In this document: piece by piece, positions 37,398 to 49,625 of the stretch
How the letters are laid out: each line of letters starts with the position of its first letter
Position numbering within the stretch: position 1 is the first letter of the stretch
NCBI RefSeq assembly: GCF_003046625.1
Contig: NZ_QAAD01000006.1
Span: 1-64,000, forward strand
Reading direction: 5' to 3'
DNA: 64,000 nucleotides
Source of the DNA: Mangrovibacterium marinum
Lineage (GTDB): Bacteria > Bacteroidota > Bacteroidia > Bacteroidales > Prolixibacteraceae
Notes under the pieces: model-generated
Told to the model about the DNA's origin: nothing
What the model saw: only the letters and a program-made list of their open reading frames with translations
Database searches by the model: none
Position numbers and translations under genes: made by a program

Positions 37398-37928
37398 AAG
37401 TTATAATTTTAATTAAATAGTTTGCCACACAAGTTACACACTTGACATTTCGAAGTCAATTGTTTAATTGATATGTCGTTCATGTTCTTCAACCTAAAAT
37501 GGCTGCAAGCCCCGTGAAAAAACTGCTTCACGGGTTTTAACTTCTTGTAATTTATTCCGATTCTAAATAAGTTTCGGCTCTTTTTTAAGAGCTTGGGCCC
37601 CGGCATCCGGCGGGTATAATTTGACAATTCAGCCTTTACAGCTTACATTTGCCCGCGATGGTTGCAAATCAGCAGGTTTGGGCTTCGGTTCAGCCTGCCG
37701 CGAAAAGGAATGATTTTGGGGCTTGACAAGCGCCCCGGCACGCGGTTTTTTCGCCGTGGCTGTTCGGTGGTTCGGCCGCGGGCAGATGCCGGGCAGTCGG
37801 CGAGCCGGTTTTTTGAACCGGGGCCCCAACAGCGGGCAACGAAAGATGGCCCGGCGCTAAACCAAAATCAATCCAAATCGTTCAACCAACAGGTTTTAAT
37901 TTGAAAAACAGCACAAAAAATCCGGATT
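37398..37928. other. Gene-free region with GC-rich hairpins
   Basis: This 531-bp gap has no convincing gene; the short frames here have poor composition. A hairpin CCCGTGAA / TTCACGGG followed by TTTT lies at 37511-37537 and reads as a terminator on the plus strand, although no plus-strand gene precedes it. From about 37640 to 37865 the sequence is markedly GC-rich and packed with hairpins. One of them is 37672-37698, with a C(TTCG)G tetraloop; another is CCGGTT / AACCGG at about 37805-37820. It may be the leader of the UPF0280-metH transcript or a separate RNA. Confidence 0.5.
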
Positions 37929-38678
37929 ATGCTTTTCGAACCCAAATCGTACCGCAACTGCTTTTCCCGCGAGCGCTTTCAGCCCTTCACGGTGCAATAC
38001 CTCGACTACAACCTTTGGATTGGCGTCGATCCACAATCGTACAGCCCCCAAATGGAGGCCGAAGCCCTGAAGGTGCTCAGCCAAAAGGTAGACGAACTGA
38101 AGGCCTACGTGGCTGAAGAACCGTTTTTTAAGAAAAGTTTGAAACCTTATCCGGTGGCCGACAACGCTCCGGCCTCCATCGTTGAAGCAGCCCGCGCTGC
38201 CGAGTTGGCCGGCACCGGACCACAGGCTGCCAAAAGTGGTTTGATCAGCCAACTGGTGGGCGAAAGCTTGCTGGCCAGCTTCGCTCCAGATGAAATGATT
38301 GTTGAAAATGACGGAGATTTGTATTTAAAGCTTCGAGATTCGCTGATTGTAAGTATTTTTGCTGACGATTTGGAAGATTCGGGACTGATGGGCCTCGAAA
38401 TCCTTCCCCAACAAACACCCCTGGGGCTGGGAACCGGTACGGGAACCAAGGGTCAGCCCATTAATCACAGCAAAGCAACGGCTGTGATGATGCTCGCCCC
38501 GAAAGGTGCGCAGGCATCGGCTCTGGCAGTGGGTATCGGCAACCGGGTGAAACGCGCCAACGATTTGGACAAGGTGCTCAAACACCTTAAGCTGATGCCC
38601 GAAGTAATTGCCGCCGTGTTTATTGTGGACGACCAAATTGCCGTGCACGGCGAAAACGAATTGAAATTGATTTTGTAA
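37929..38678 (+). CDS. UPF0280-family (ApbE-related) protein
   Basis: A 249-residue soluble protein of the UPF0280 family, structurally related to the flavin transferase ApbE. Family features are the '[22 protein letters not shown]' region and the following Ala-rich '[16 protein letters not shown]' helix. Biochemical function is not established. metH starts after a single base, so the two are surely co-translated. MetH needs a flavin-dependent reductive activation, so a link to MetH reactivation is a reasonable but unproven idea. Confidence 0.75.
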   Translation: MLFEPKSYRNCFSRERFQPFTVQYLDYNLWIGVDPQSYSPQMEAEALKVLSQKVDELKAYVAEEPFFKKSLKPYPVADNAPASIVEAARAAELAGTGPQAAKSGLISQLVGESLLASFAPDEMIVENDGDLYLKLRDSLIVSIFADDLEDSGLMGLEILPQQTPLGLGTGTGTKGQPINHSKATAVMMLAPKGAQASALAVGIGNRVKRANDLDKVLKHLKLMPEVIAAVFIVDDQIAVHGENELKLIL

Positions 38679-38679
38679 G

Positions 38680-42357
<3,678 letters not shown>

Positions 42358-42364
42358 GACTAAA

Positions 42365-42458
42365 TTATTGAGGGTTTATTGAGGGCTTCACTTTGAATGG
42401 TTATTGAGGGCTTCACTTGGAATGAAACCCTCAATAATACACGTGAAACCCTCAATAA
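42365..42458. repeat. Cluster of direct and inverted TTATTGAGGG repeats
   Basis: Just after metH there are three direct copies of TTATTGAGGG (42365, 42376, 42401) and two inverted copies, CCCTCAATAA (42428, 42449). Copies two and three belong to a 25-bp direct repeat (42376-42400 and 42401-42425) with a few differences. The inverted copies allow long hairpins such as TTATTGAGGGTTT pairing with AAACCCTCAATAA. No T-run follows, so it is not a plain terminator. It could be an RNA-processing or attenuation element in the metH - metF transcript. Confidence 0.8.
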
Positions 42459-42477
42459 CCTTAAAAATTAAAAGATA

Positions 42478-42636
42478 ATGAATAGTTCGACAAAGAAAGC
42501 GATTATAGCATTTTTACTAGGTTTGGCAGTTATGTTTGTGCTGGATATGATTTTTCATTTCAACAACTCGATTGAAACCGAAATGCAACGTCAGAGTAAA
42601 AAAGCACAGAAACAGATCGAGAACATCTTTAAATAA
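42478..42636 (+). CDS. 52-residue single-pass membrane protein between metH and metF
   Basis: A short gene easily missed by length cut-offs. It starts at the ATG at 42478 and stops with TAA at 42634. A basic N-terminus ('MNSSTKK') leads into one transmembrane helix (about residues 8-28, 'AIIAFLLGLAVMFVLDMIF'). A charged helical tail rich in Gln and Lys follows. It sits 119 bp after metH and 29 bp before metF on the same strand. No family was recognised. It could be a small regulator or merely a passenger. Codon pattern and layout look like real coding sequence. Confidence 0.55.
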   Translation: MNSSTKKAIIAFLLGLAVMFVLDMIFHFNNSIETEMQRQSKKAQKQIENIFK

Positions 42637-42665
42637 ACCGAAATCAGACAAATTCGACCCGGAAA

Positions 42666-43619
42666 ATGAAAGTTATAGATATCATCAATCAAAGCGATAA
42701 AACGGTATTCTCATTCGAATTGCTTCCACCGCTGAAGGGGAATGATGCCAGCAATATTTACCGCACCATCGAAAGCTTAATCGATTACAATCCCAGTTAT
42801 ATCAACATCACAACACACCGCGATGAAATGATTTACAAGGAAATGCCGGATGGATCGATTCACAAGCAGGTGGTTCGCAAGCGCCCCGGAACAGTGGCTA
42901 TTGCGGCGGCTATTCAGCACAAATACGGGATTCCGGTGGTTCCGCATATCTTGTGCGGTGGCTTTACCAAAAGCGAAACCGAGCACGTACTGATTGATCT
43001 GAACTTTATGGGTATTGAAAATGTGCTGGCCTTGCGCGGCGACGGCGTGAAAGGGGATACGGTATTCCGCCCCGACCCGAACGGACATGCCAATGCCGAC
43101 GAGTTGGTGAAACAGATTGTGGATTTGCGTAATGGCAAATACCTCGACTCGGACCTGAAAAATACCACACCGCTGGATTTTTGTATCGGTGTGGCTGGTT
43201 ATCCGGAAAAGCACTTCGAAGCGCCGAATTTCGACACGGATTTGGGCTATCTGAAGCAAAAGGTGGATGCCGGAGCCGAGTATATCGTCACCCAGATGTT
43301 CTTCGATAATCAGGTTTATTTCGACTTTGTTGAGAAGTGTCGTGCTGAAGGAATTACGATTCCGATTATCCCGGGAATCAAGCCGATCAGCAACCTGCGG
43401 CATCTGACTATTCTGCCCAAGATCTTCAGCATCGACTTGCCGCAGGATCTGGTGAACGAGTTAAAAAAATGTAAGAACAACGACGATGCGAAGTTGGTGG
43501 GAACCGAATGGGCTATTCAGCAATCGAAAGAATTGGTGGCCAACAAGGTGCCTAGTTTGCACTTGTACACCATGGGTATGTCGGACAACGCCCGCAAAAT
43601 TGTTGAAGCCGTATTTTAA
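42666..43619 (+). CDS. metF: 5,10-Methylenetetrahydrofolate reductase
   Basis: A 317-residue FAD enzyme that reduces methylene-THF to methyl-THF, the methyl donor for MetH. The TIM-barrel motifs 'FSFELLPP', 'NITTH', 'LALRGD' and 'QMFFDNQVYFDFVEKC' are clear. The length is normal for a bacterial MetF. Its place after metH makes one pathway unit: UPF0280 - metH - small membrane protein - metF. A terminator follows. Confidence 0.96.
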   Translation: MKVIDIINQSDKTVFSFELLPPLKGNDASNIYRTIESLIDYNPSYINITTHRDEMIYKEMPDGSIHKQVVRKRPGTVAIAAAIQHKYGIPVVPHILCGGFTKSETEHVLIDLNFMGIENVLALRGDGVKGDTVFRPDPNGHANADELVKQIVDLRNGKYLDSDLKNTTPLDFCIGVAGYPEKHFEAPNFDTDLGYLKQKVDAGAEYIVTQMFFDNQVYFDFVEKCRAEGITIPIIPGIKPISNLRHLTILPKIFSIDLPQDLVNELKKCKNNDDAKLVGTEWAIQQSKELVANKVPSLHLYTMGMSDNARKIVEAVF

Positions 43620-43644
43620 GCGAAAACTGTCTTATACCGATATT

Positions 43645-43685
43645 CAAATCCGATCTCAGTTGTTGAGTTCGGATTTGTAATTTTT
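43645..43685 (+). terminator. Rho-independent terminator after metF
   Basis: The stem CAAATCCGA / TCGGATTTG has an inner CTCA / TGAG stem and is followed by TAATTTTT. It closes the metH - metF unit 26 bp after the metF stop. Confidence 0.75.
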
Positions 43686-43737
43686 ACCCGCTTTGAGTTC
43701 TTAAAATTGCTTAACTTTTCATCCTAAAATTGATTGA

Positions 43738-44109
43738 ATGCGTGACTTACCCAATATAAAGCCCGGAAATGTAGATGTCTTTTTGAATCGGGAAGACATC
43801 ATCCTCGATACAATTGCCCAGATTATGAAGGATTTTGGCTTGTTCGGCGTGGAGATTGAATATTCCGGATCGATTGATGATGCCTACGAAAAATTGCACC
43901 GCCAACTGGTCGATCAAATTGATCGGCTGATGCACTCCAATAGCGATTTGTTGATGTCTATCCTCTATCAGGTCGATATCAGCCAGCGCGACATTGATCA
44001 GACGGCGAACGAATTTCCCCGTTACAATCAAATTGAAGTGATCGCTCATCAAATTATTTTTCGCGACCTGAAAAAGGTGCTGTTCCGCCGCTATTTCAGC
44101 AGTAGATAG
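43738..44109 (+). CDS. Conserved hypothetical protein, 123 residues
   Basis: A small soluble, mostly helical protein with no signal or membrane segment, opening 'MRDLPNIKPGNVDVFLNREDIILDTIAQIMKDF' in style. I do not recognise a named family. It has a good ATG start, clean codon pattern and its own gap on both sides, so it looks real. It lies downstream of the metF terminator and upstream of the large surface-protein gene. No function is proposed. Confidence 0.65.
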   Translation: MRDLPNIKPGNVDVFLNREDIILDTIAQIMKDFGLFGVEIEYSGSIDDAYEKLHRQLVDQIDRLMHSNSDLLMSILYQVDISQRDIDQTANEFPRYNQIEVIAHQIIFRDLKKVLFRRYFSSR

Positions 44110-44215
44110 CGCTGCGGGCTGCATTGGCTCGTTCGCTATGTTTTTAAAATCAAAGACCTTATAAAATGTTTTTCGCGGGTTTTCGTTAGCTTTAAAAGCA
44201 GAAATTCGAACGACC

Positions 44216-47200
44216 GTGAAAAAACTCCTCTTAGCACTTTGTTTCGTCATCCTGATCCCTGCATTCTCGTGGGCGAATCACGAAGGCTGTACCCGCTCCA
44301 CCGAAGGAACCGAGTTTTGGTTTGGCTTTATGGAAGGGAGGAATGATAATGTTGTGGATCATCGCCTGACCATTACGGTTACCTCTGCTTACACCACTTA
44401 CTTTTCGATATACAATCAGGGAGGAACCAATTTATTGGGTACTTACTCCGTTAGCGCTAATTCGGAACAGCTGGTGGAAATTCCTTGGGAGACCAACGAG
44501 GTGATGACGTCGGAAAGCGTTGGGAACAAAGGGATTTATTTGGTTGCCAACGATCCGGTGAATGTGTATGCGATGAATTGGGATTATAAATCGTCGGATG
44601 CGGCGGTGATTTACCCGGTGGAATCGATTGGCAAGGAGTATTTTACACTGTGCTATGAACCGCATTACAACTCTTACGGAACGGGCTTAAACGGCCGAAA
44701 CAGTGAGTTTTTAATTGTTGCTACGGAAGATCAGACGCAAGTAACGATTACGCCATCCAAAATTACCGATGGCTTAAAGCCGGCTAATGTGCCCTTTGTC
44801 ATCACGCTGAATAAAGGACAAACCTACCAGGTGCAGTCCGCAAACGAGCCCGACCTGGACGGGCAGGGGGACTTAACTGGCAGTCACGTTGTGGCCGATA
44901 AGAATATCGCCGTTTACTCCGGTAATTTCGGGACCACTGTGCCGCGCACCAGTGACAATCTGGCTGATCCGGAATTGATTTCGGGTTACGATCACTTATT
45001 TGAACAAATGCCTCCGCTTTACTCCTGGGGAACCGAGTATTACGCCGTTCCGTTGATGGGACGGGAACTGGATTTCTACCGGATCATTGCCAGCGAGGAT
45101 GGTACGACAGTTGATGCCGGCCCCTTTTGGGCCCCTTTTGTGTTAAACCGGGGGGAATTTAAGGAAATCTATCTGGAGTCCGGTCAAGCCAGCCGTATTG
45201 CGGCAGATAAGCCTATTTTGGTTGCGCAGTACAGTGCATCTCAAAACTATCTGGGCGAAGGAGGCACCGAGTATGGAGATCCGTCGATGATCGTCCTCAG
45301 CTCGACAGCACAGTCCAAGAACAATGTGACTTTTGTAGCCTACGACTCGGAGAATATCACAAGCTATCATATCAATATTGTGAGTTTAACCGATCAGGCT
45401 TCCAATTTGAGGTTGGATGGCAACCCCGTCAGTACAAAGCCTTTTGCCGGGACTGCATACTCGTATGCTCAAATATTGTTGTCGGCCAGTGGATCGCATA
45501 CGCTGTTAAATACCGATCCGGATGAGGGTTTCCTGGCTTATGTGTATGGGCAGGGCGATAAAGAATCCTACGGTTATCCGGTTGGTTTCAACCTGAATGT
45601 GGTCCTCGATCTGGGCGAAAATATCAATTTCGACGGTGATACGCTGTTGTTGTGCCCCGGTGATGAGCTGACTCTGGATGCAGGACCTTATTTTGAGACC
45701 TACCTGTGGTCGACCGGCGAAACGAGCTCGTCGATTCGCGTGTCTGGAGAAGGCATGTATAAAGTGACGACGACCATCAGCGACTGCCCGGCACTGCACG
45801 ATTCGGTTTATGTGTTTTATGCCAAGCCGCAGTTGGAGATCACTCCTGCTGATTTGTCTTATTGTTTTCCCAAAGAGCTTAGCCTGGTGGCAAATTCGTC
45901 CGAAGCGACAAGCTTTCTCTGGGAAAGCAAGGAAGGGAAGGAACTGGGCACCACGTCGACGCTTACGGTGGACTCTACGGCACAATATATCGTGACGGTG
46001 TGGAACGAGTATGGCTGTTCGACCACGGATACAGCTGATGTCATCATCTTCGGGCGGCCTCCGGTAACGATTGCCGCCGATAGCCTGGTGTGCGGCGAGC
46101 TGCAAACCGCCGTTACAGCCGATCTGGGCAATTATCCCGACTCGTTGTGGACCACTGCTCCGGGAACCTTTGAATGGGCATCAGATGATGCGGGAGTTAG
46201 TTTTGCCGACCCTACTGATTCGTCGGTAACCATGCTGGCTCCCGGCTGGGGAACTTATCAGCTTTATTACAAACTGACCACCAAAAACGGCTGCATCAGT
46301 GGCGATACCATTGAAGTGACTTTTTCGCCCGGTACGGAGTTTACCGTTGAGCCGGATCAATTTTACAGATGCGCTCCGGATTCGGTGGAGCTGAAGGCCA
46401 TTATTTCCTCGGGATCGGCTGATGTTGCCTCTTATTTGTGGCAAACTTCGTCCGGAGATACTTTGGCGCATACGGAAACATTTTGGGCCGATTCAACGGC
46501 ACAATACATACTCTCCATCGAGAATAGTTATGCTTGTACGGTGACCGATACGGCCGAAGTGATCATCTTCGGAAATCCGCCGGTAACGATTCACTCCGAA
46601 CCCGCAGCCTGCGACGAGTTGAGCACAACTGTTCATGTTGATTTTGCCAGCTATCCGCCCGACTTGTGGGATTATCCGGGGAGCTTTCAGTGGTTCGCAC
46701 CTTCGCCCTATTTGACTGTTAGCGACTCGACTGATGCCTCGGCTACGGTTAAAGCGACCGCTCCCGGAGTTTATGAGCTTTATTACAAACTGACCACGAA
46801 AGACAATTGTGTGAGTGGCGATACCATCGAGCTAAGCTTTATTGCCGGGCCCGAGTTCAGCATTGTTTCAGATACTTATTCGAAATGTGCGCCGGATTCC
46901 GTGCTGTTAACGGCAGATGTTAGGTCTGATCTCAGCGAACTTGTTTCCTATCTGTGGCAGACGGCTCAGGGCGATAGCATTGCCTTTGGTGCAGTACCTG
47001 AGATATGGGTCGATTCAACAGCTTCGTATGTGTTGACGATCGAAAATACCGATGGCTGTCGGGCAAGCGATACAGCTGAAGTGGTCATCTTTGGCAACCC
47101 ACCGGTAAGCATTCAGGCCGATCCGGCAGTCTGCGGCGAGCTGACGACAAACGTTCATGTTGATTTTGCCGGATATTCGCCCGCGTTGTGGGACTATCCG

Positions 47201-48412
47201 GGAAGCTTTCAGTGGTTGGCAGCTTCGCCGGATTTGACCGTTAGCGAATCGACTGATGCCTCGGCGACCGTTAAAGCGACCGTTCCGGGGATTTATGATC
47301 TTTATTACAAGCTGACGACTAAGGACGATTGTGTGAGTGGCGATACCATTCAGCTTGAGTTTTATCCGCAGCCGCAAGCCGCCTTCGGGTTTAATTTTCA
47401 GCCTACATGCAGGGCTTATGTGGAAACGCTGCGCTTTACCGGGACAACAAACGATCTGGAGTCGCTGAACTGGACGTTCCGGAATGCAGCCATTACCGAT
47501 ACCATTGCTGAAGGAGAATATCTGGTGCGGGTGTTTGATTTCGCAGGGGTGAAGCCCGCCATTGAGTTAATCGTAGATGAAGGTTATTGTAAGGATACGG
47601 CCTATCAGGAGGAGCCTGATTTCAGTGCAGAGCGGGCGCTGAATATTGATTTTAAAGCAGAACCACCAGCTGGTTGCGATAGCCTGGAAACGATGTTGAT
47701 TGTTACAAACATCAAGGAAGAAAGCCGGATTAGCTGGTTTACGGATCTGGGGAGTTTTAGTGGCGATTCGTTAGCGCTGACCTATACGGTGCCCGGAGCT
47801 TACGATGTAACCATGCTGGCCGAGTCGGATTTGACTGGTTGTTTGGAGATGCTAACCAAAGAAGGGCTTGTTCAGGTCGTTGATCCGCCTGTTGCAGCAT
47901 TCTCGGTCGATTATCCGGTTGTTTCGCCGCAGAATCCGTTGGTCACTTTCTACAATAATTCGACTGATGCCGATGCGTACAACTGGATTTTCGGCGATGG
48001 AGACAGCTCAATGGACTATGCCCCGCAGCACGAATACCCTGCGGTGGGCAGTTATATTGCGTGGTTGATTGCCCGCTCAGATTTGGGGTGCAGCGATTCA
48101 ACTACAACCCAAATACAGGTAGTTGTCGATCGGATTTATGCGCCCAATGCTTTTCGCCCCGGCAGCGATATTGTTGAAAATACCGTGTTTATGCCCGCCG
48201 GATTAGGCGATAACGGTATGCCTTTTCTACTGCGTATTTACGACCGTTGGGGACAGTTGGTATTCGAGTCCACCACATCAGCCAGTCCGTGGGATGGTAC
48301 CGATAAAAGCGGGAAAGAAGCGCCAATGGGCAACTATGTATGGATGGCTACTTTTGTTGATTTAACGGGCAAGAAGCACGAGCAAACAGGACAAATTTTA
48401 CTGATTCGCTAA
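44216..48412 (+). CDS. T9SS type B surface protein with IgGFc-binding domain and Ig-like repeats
   Basis: A 1398-residue secreted protein. It starts with GTG and has a signal peptide of about 20 residues. An IgGFc-binding N-terminal domain comes next (about 30-455, 'EGTEFWFGFMEG'). Ig-like/PKD-like repeats follow. Three tandem units of 173-174 residues begin at about 609, 782 and 956 ('IFGNPPVTI', 'YYKLTTK', 'CVSGDTI'). A PKD domain lies near 1230-1300. The C-terminal 90 or so residues are the gliding-motility/CHU_C sorting signal ('APNAFRPGSD', 'LRIYDRWGQLVFES', 'MGNYVW', 'GQILLIR'). The T9SS exports such proteins and attaches them to the surface. Adhesion is the likely role. Confidence 0.9.
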   Translation: MKKLLLALCFVILIPAFSWANHEGCTRSTEGTEFWFGFMEGRNDNVVDHRLTITVTSAYTTYFSIYNQGGTNLLGTYSVSANSEQLVEIPWETNEVMTSESVGNKGIYLVANDPVNVYAMNWDYKSSDAAVIYPVESIGKEYFTLCYEPHYNSYGTGLNGRNSEFLIVATEDQTQVTITPSKITDGLKPANVPFVITLNKGQTYQVQSANEPDLDGQGDLTGSHVVADKNIAVYSGNFGTTVPRTSDNLADPELISGYDHLFEQMPPLYSWGTEYYAVPLMGRELDFYRIIASEDGTTVDAGPFWAPFVLNRGEFKEIYLESGQASRIAADKPILVAQYSASQNYLGEGGTEYGDPSMIVLSSTAQSKNNVTFVAYDSENITSYHINIVSLTDQASNLRLDGNPVSTKPFAGTAYSYAQILLSASGSHTLLNTDPDEGFLAYVYGQGDKESYGYPVGFNLNVVLDLGENINFDGDTLLLCPGDELTLDAGPYFETYLWSTGETSSSIRVSGEGMYKVTTTISDCPALHDSVYVFYAKPQLEITPADLSYCFPKELSLVANSSEATSFLWESKEGKELGTTSTLTVDSTAQYIVTVWNEYGCSTTDTADVIIFGRPPVTIAADSLVCGELQTAVTADLGNYPDSLWTTAPGTFEWASDDAGVSFADPTDSSVTMLAPGWGTYQLYYKLTTKNGCISGDTIEVTFSPGTEFTVEPDQFYRCAPDSVELKAIISSGSADVASYLWQTSSGDTLAHTETFWADSTAQYILSIENSYACTVTDTAEVIIFGNPPVTIHSEPAACDELSTTVHVDFASYPPDLWDYPGSFQWFAPSPYLTVSDSTDASATVKATAPGVYELYYKLTTKDNCVSGDTIELSFIAGPEFSIVSDTYSKCAPDSVLLTADVRSDLSELVSYLWQTAQGDSIAFGAVPEIWVDSTASYVLTIENTDGCRASDTAEVVIFGNPPVSIQADPAVCGELTTNVHVDFAGYSPALWDYPGSFQWLAASPDLTVSESTDASATVKATVPGIYDLYYKLTTKDDCVSGDTIQLEFYPQPQAAFGFNFQPTCRAYVETLRFTGTTNDLESLNWTFRNAAITDTIAEGEYLVRVFDFAGVKPAIELIVDEGYCKDTAYQEEPDFSAERALNIDFKAEPPAGCDSLETMLIVTNIKEESRISWFTDLGSFSGDSLALTYTVPGAYDVTMLAESDLTGCLEMLTKEGLVQVVDPPVAAFSVDYPVVSPQNPLVTFYNNSTDADAYNWIFGDGDSSMDYAPQHEYPAVGSYIAWLIARSDLGCSDSTTTQIQVVVDRIYAPNAFRPGSDIVENTVFMPAGLGDNGMPFLLRIYDRWGQLVFESTTSASPWDGTDKSGKEAPMGNYVWMATFVDLTGKKHEQTGQILLIR

Positions 48413-49437
48413 GGGGTGCCGTAACGCTCGCGGTAGGGCTCGAAGAAGGGCAGCAGCCGGTTGGCTTGTTTGCGTTTATTCAGCACAAAAGCCAGCGATA
48501 TTTCGCTGGTACCACCGGTATGGCCTGCCAATTTCGAAATCGTCCAGTCGTAGCTGTAGGTAAGCTGAAATTTGTAGTTCACAAAACCCACCACCAAGAT
48601 CATGGCATCGTAGCGCAGGCCAAAGTTCTGACGAAACCACGCTCCGCCGGTAAGGCCGCTTTTGGTGGCAAACAGGCCGTAGTTAATTTGGTCAGAGATG
48701 CCCTGTTTCTGAAAGATGATTTGCGGCGAGATGTCGAACTTTTTGCGCAAATGGCCATGCCTGAAAACCGGAAGCCGCGCGCCCGCGTGGATGGTGTATT
48801 TTCGCGGCAGCTTGCTGTCGGTGGGGTTATCCTCCGAAAAGGATAAATCGGGCTCGGTGAGGTGGTGAACGGCAAGGCCTCCGAAGACTTTTTTACTGTA
48901 CAGCAGCAGTCCCATGCCGTAGTCGAGGTAGGAGCGTTTGGTTTCCTCGAAGCTTTCGGCCGAGGTGCCCGGAATGCCGCCGTTGTAGTCCAGGTTGTCG
49001 GCAAAGATCAGCTCGCCTGTTTTGAGCGAATTTTCGGCATAACCGAGCTGCACACCCGCATGAGCAAATAGATCGCGGTCGAGCTGCACCCGCACCGAAT
49101 AGGCCAGGTTCAGCTGAAAATTATTCAGGATCTTATTGGCTTGCGCATCATTCAAAATGTAGATTCCCAGTCCGCCCTGGAGAAGGTCTACCGGCAGATC
49201 GATGGCTGCGGTATAGCTGGTATAGGCATCCTTAAACTGATGCCACTGATCGCGGTATTGCAGCGACAGCCGGGGAGCGCCGATTGTTCCGGCAAAAGCG
49301 GGGTTCATATAAAGGGGATTGGCGTAGTATTGCGAAAACGAAACGTCCTGACCGTAGCCCGGAGTTCGTGCCGACAAACTGAACAGAACCAGCAGTCCGG
49401 TGCAGATATGAAGTACTTTTCGAGTTCTGCTGCGCAT
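48409..49437 (-). CDS. PorP/SprF-family type IX secretion membrane protein
   Basis: A 342-residue outer-membrane barrel protein with an N-terminal signal. The family opening 'DVSFSQYYANPLYMNPAFAG' comes directly after cleavage. PorP/SprF proteins work with individual T9SS type B cargo, typically encoded next door. Here the gene is convergent with the 1398-residue surface protein, and their ends overlap by 4 bp. Partnership is strongly suggested despite the opposite orientation. Confidence 0.9.
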   Translation of the reverse strand: MRSRTRKVLHICTGLLVLFSLSARTPGYGQDVSFSQYYANPLYMNPAFAGTIGAPRLSLQYRDQWHQFKDAYTSYTAAIDLPVDLLQGGLGIYILNDAQANKILNNFQLNLAYSVRVQLDRDLFAHAGVQLGYAENSLKTGELIFADNLDYNGGIPGTSAESFEETKRSYLDYGMGLLLYSKKVFGGLAVHHLTEPDLSFSEDNPTDSKLPRKYTIHAGARLPVFRHGHLRKKFDISPQIIFQKQGISDQINYGLFATKSGLTGGAWFRQNFGLRYDAMILVVGFVNYKFQLTYSYDWTISKLAGHTGGTSEISLAFVLNKRKQANRLLPFFEPYRERYGTP

Positions 49438-49573
49438 AGCCTAAAAATAATTAAAATCCATTCAGTCAGGGAGTCATTTCTGAATAAATCAGTATGTTTT
49501 ACGGCCTTCTTGTTTTTCAATAAAACTTATTTTGGGGCTAAAAATTGTGATGGGCCAGGAATGCTGAAACAAC

Positions 49574-49600
49574 AAAGCCCGGTTTTGTCGACCGGGCTTT
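49574..49600 (-). terminator. Rho-independent terminator after trpS
   Basis: A perfect 10-bp stem AAAGCCCGGT / ACCGGGCTTT with a 7-nt loop lies 26 bp downstream of trpS on the minus strand. The T-rich flank is short. It might also act for plus-strand transcription. Confidence 0.7.
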
Positions 49601-49625
49601 CTGCTAAAAGAGAGTGTGTATTTTT

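Noticed and set aside
37409-37904. Short open frames on both strands in the metH leader region
   Set aside because: Composition is unlike coding sequence (Pro/Arg/Ala-rich or Cys-scattered) and they overlap strong hairpins.
37398-37928. Cobalamin or SAM riboswitch controlling UPF0280-metH
   Set aside because: I could not find the conserved B12-box or SAM-I/SAM-II core motifs; only generic hairpins are present. A covariance search would settle it.
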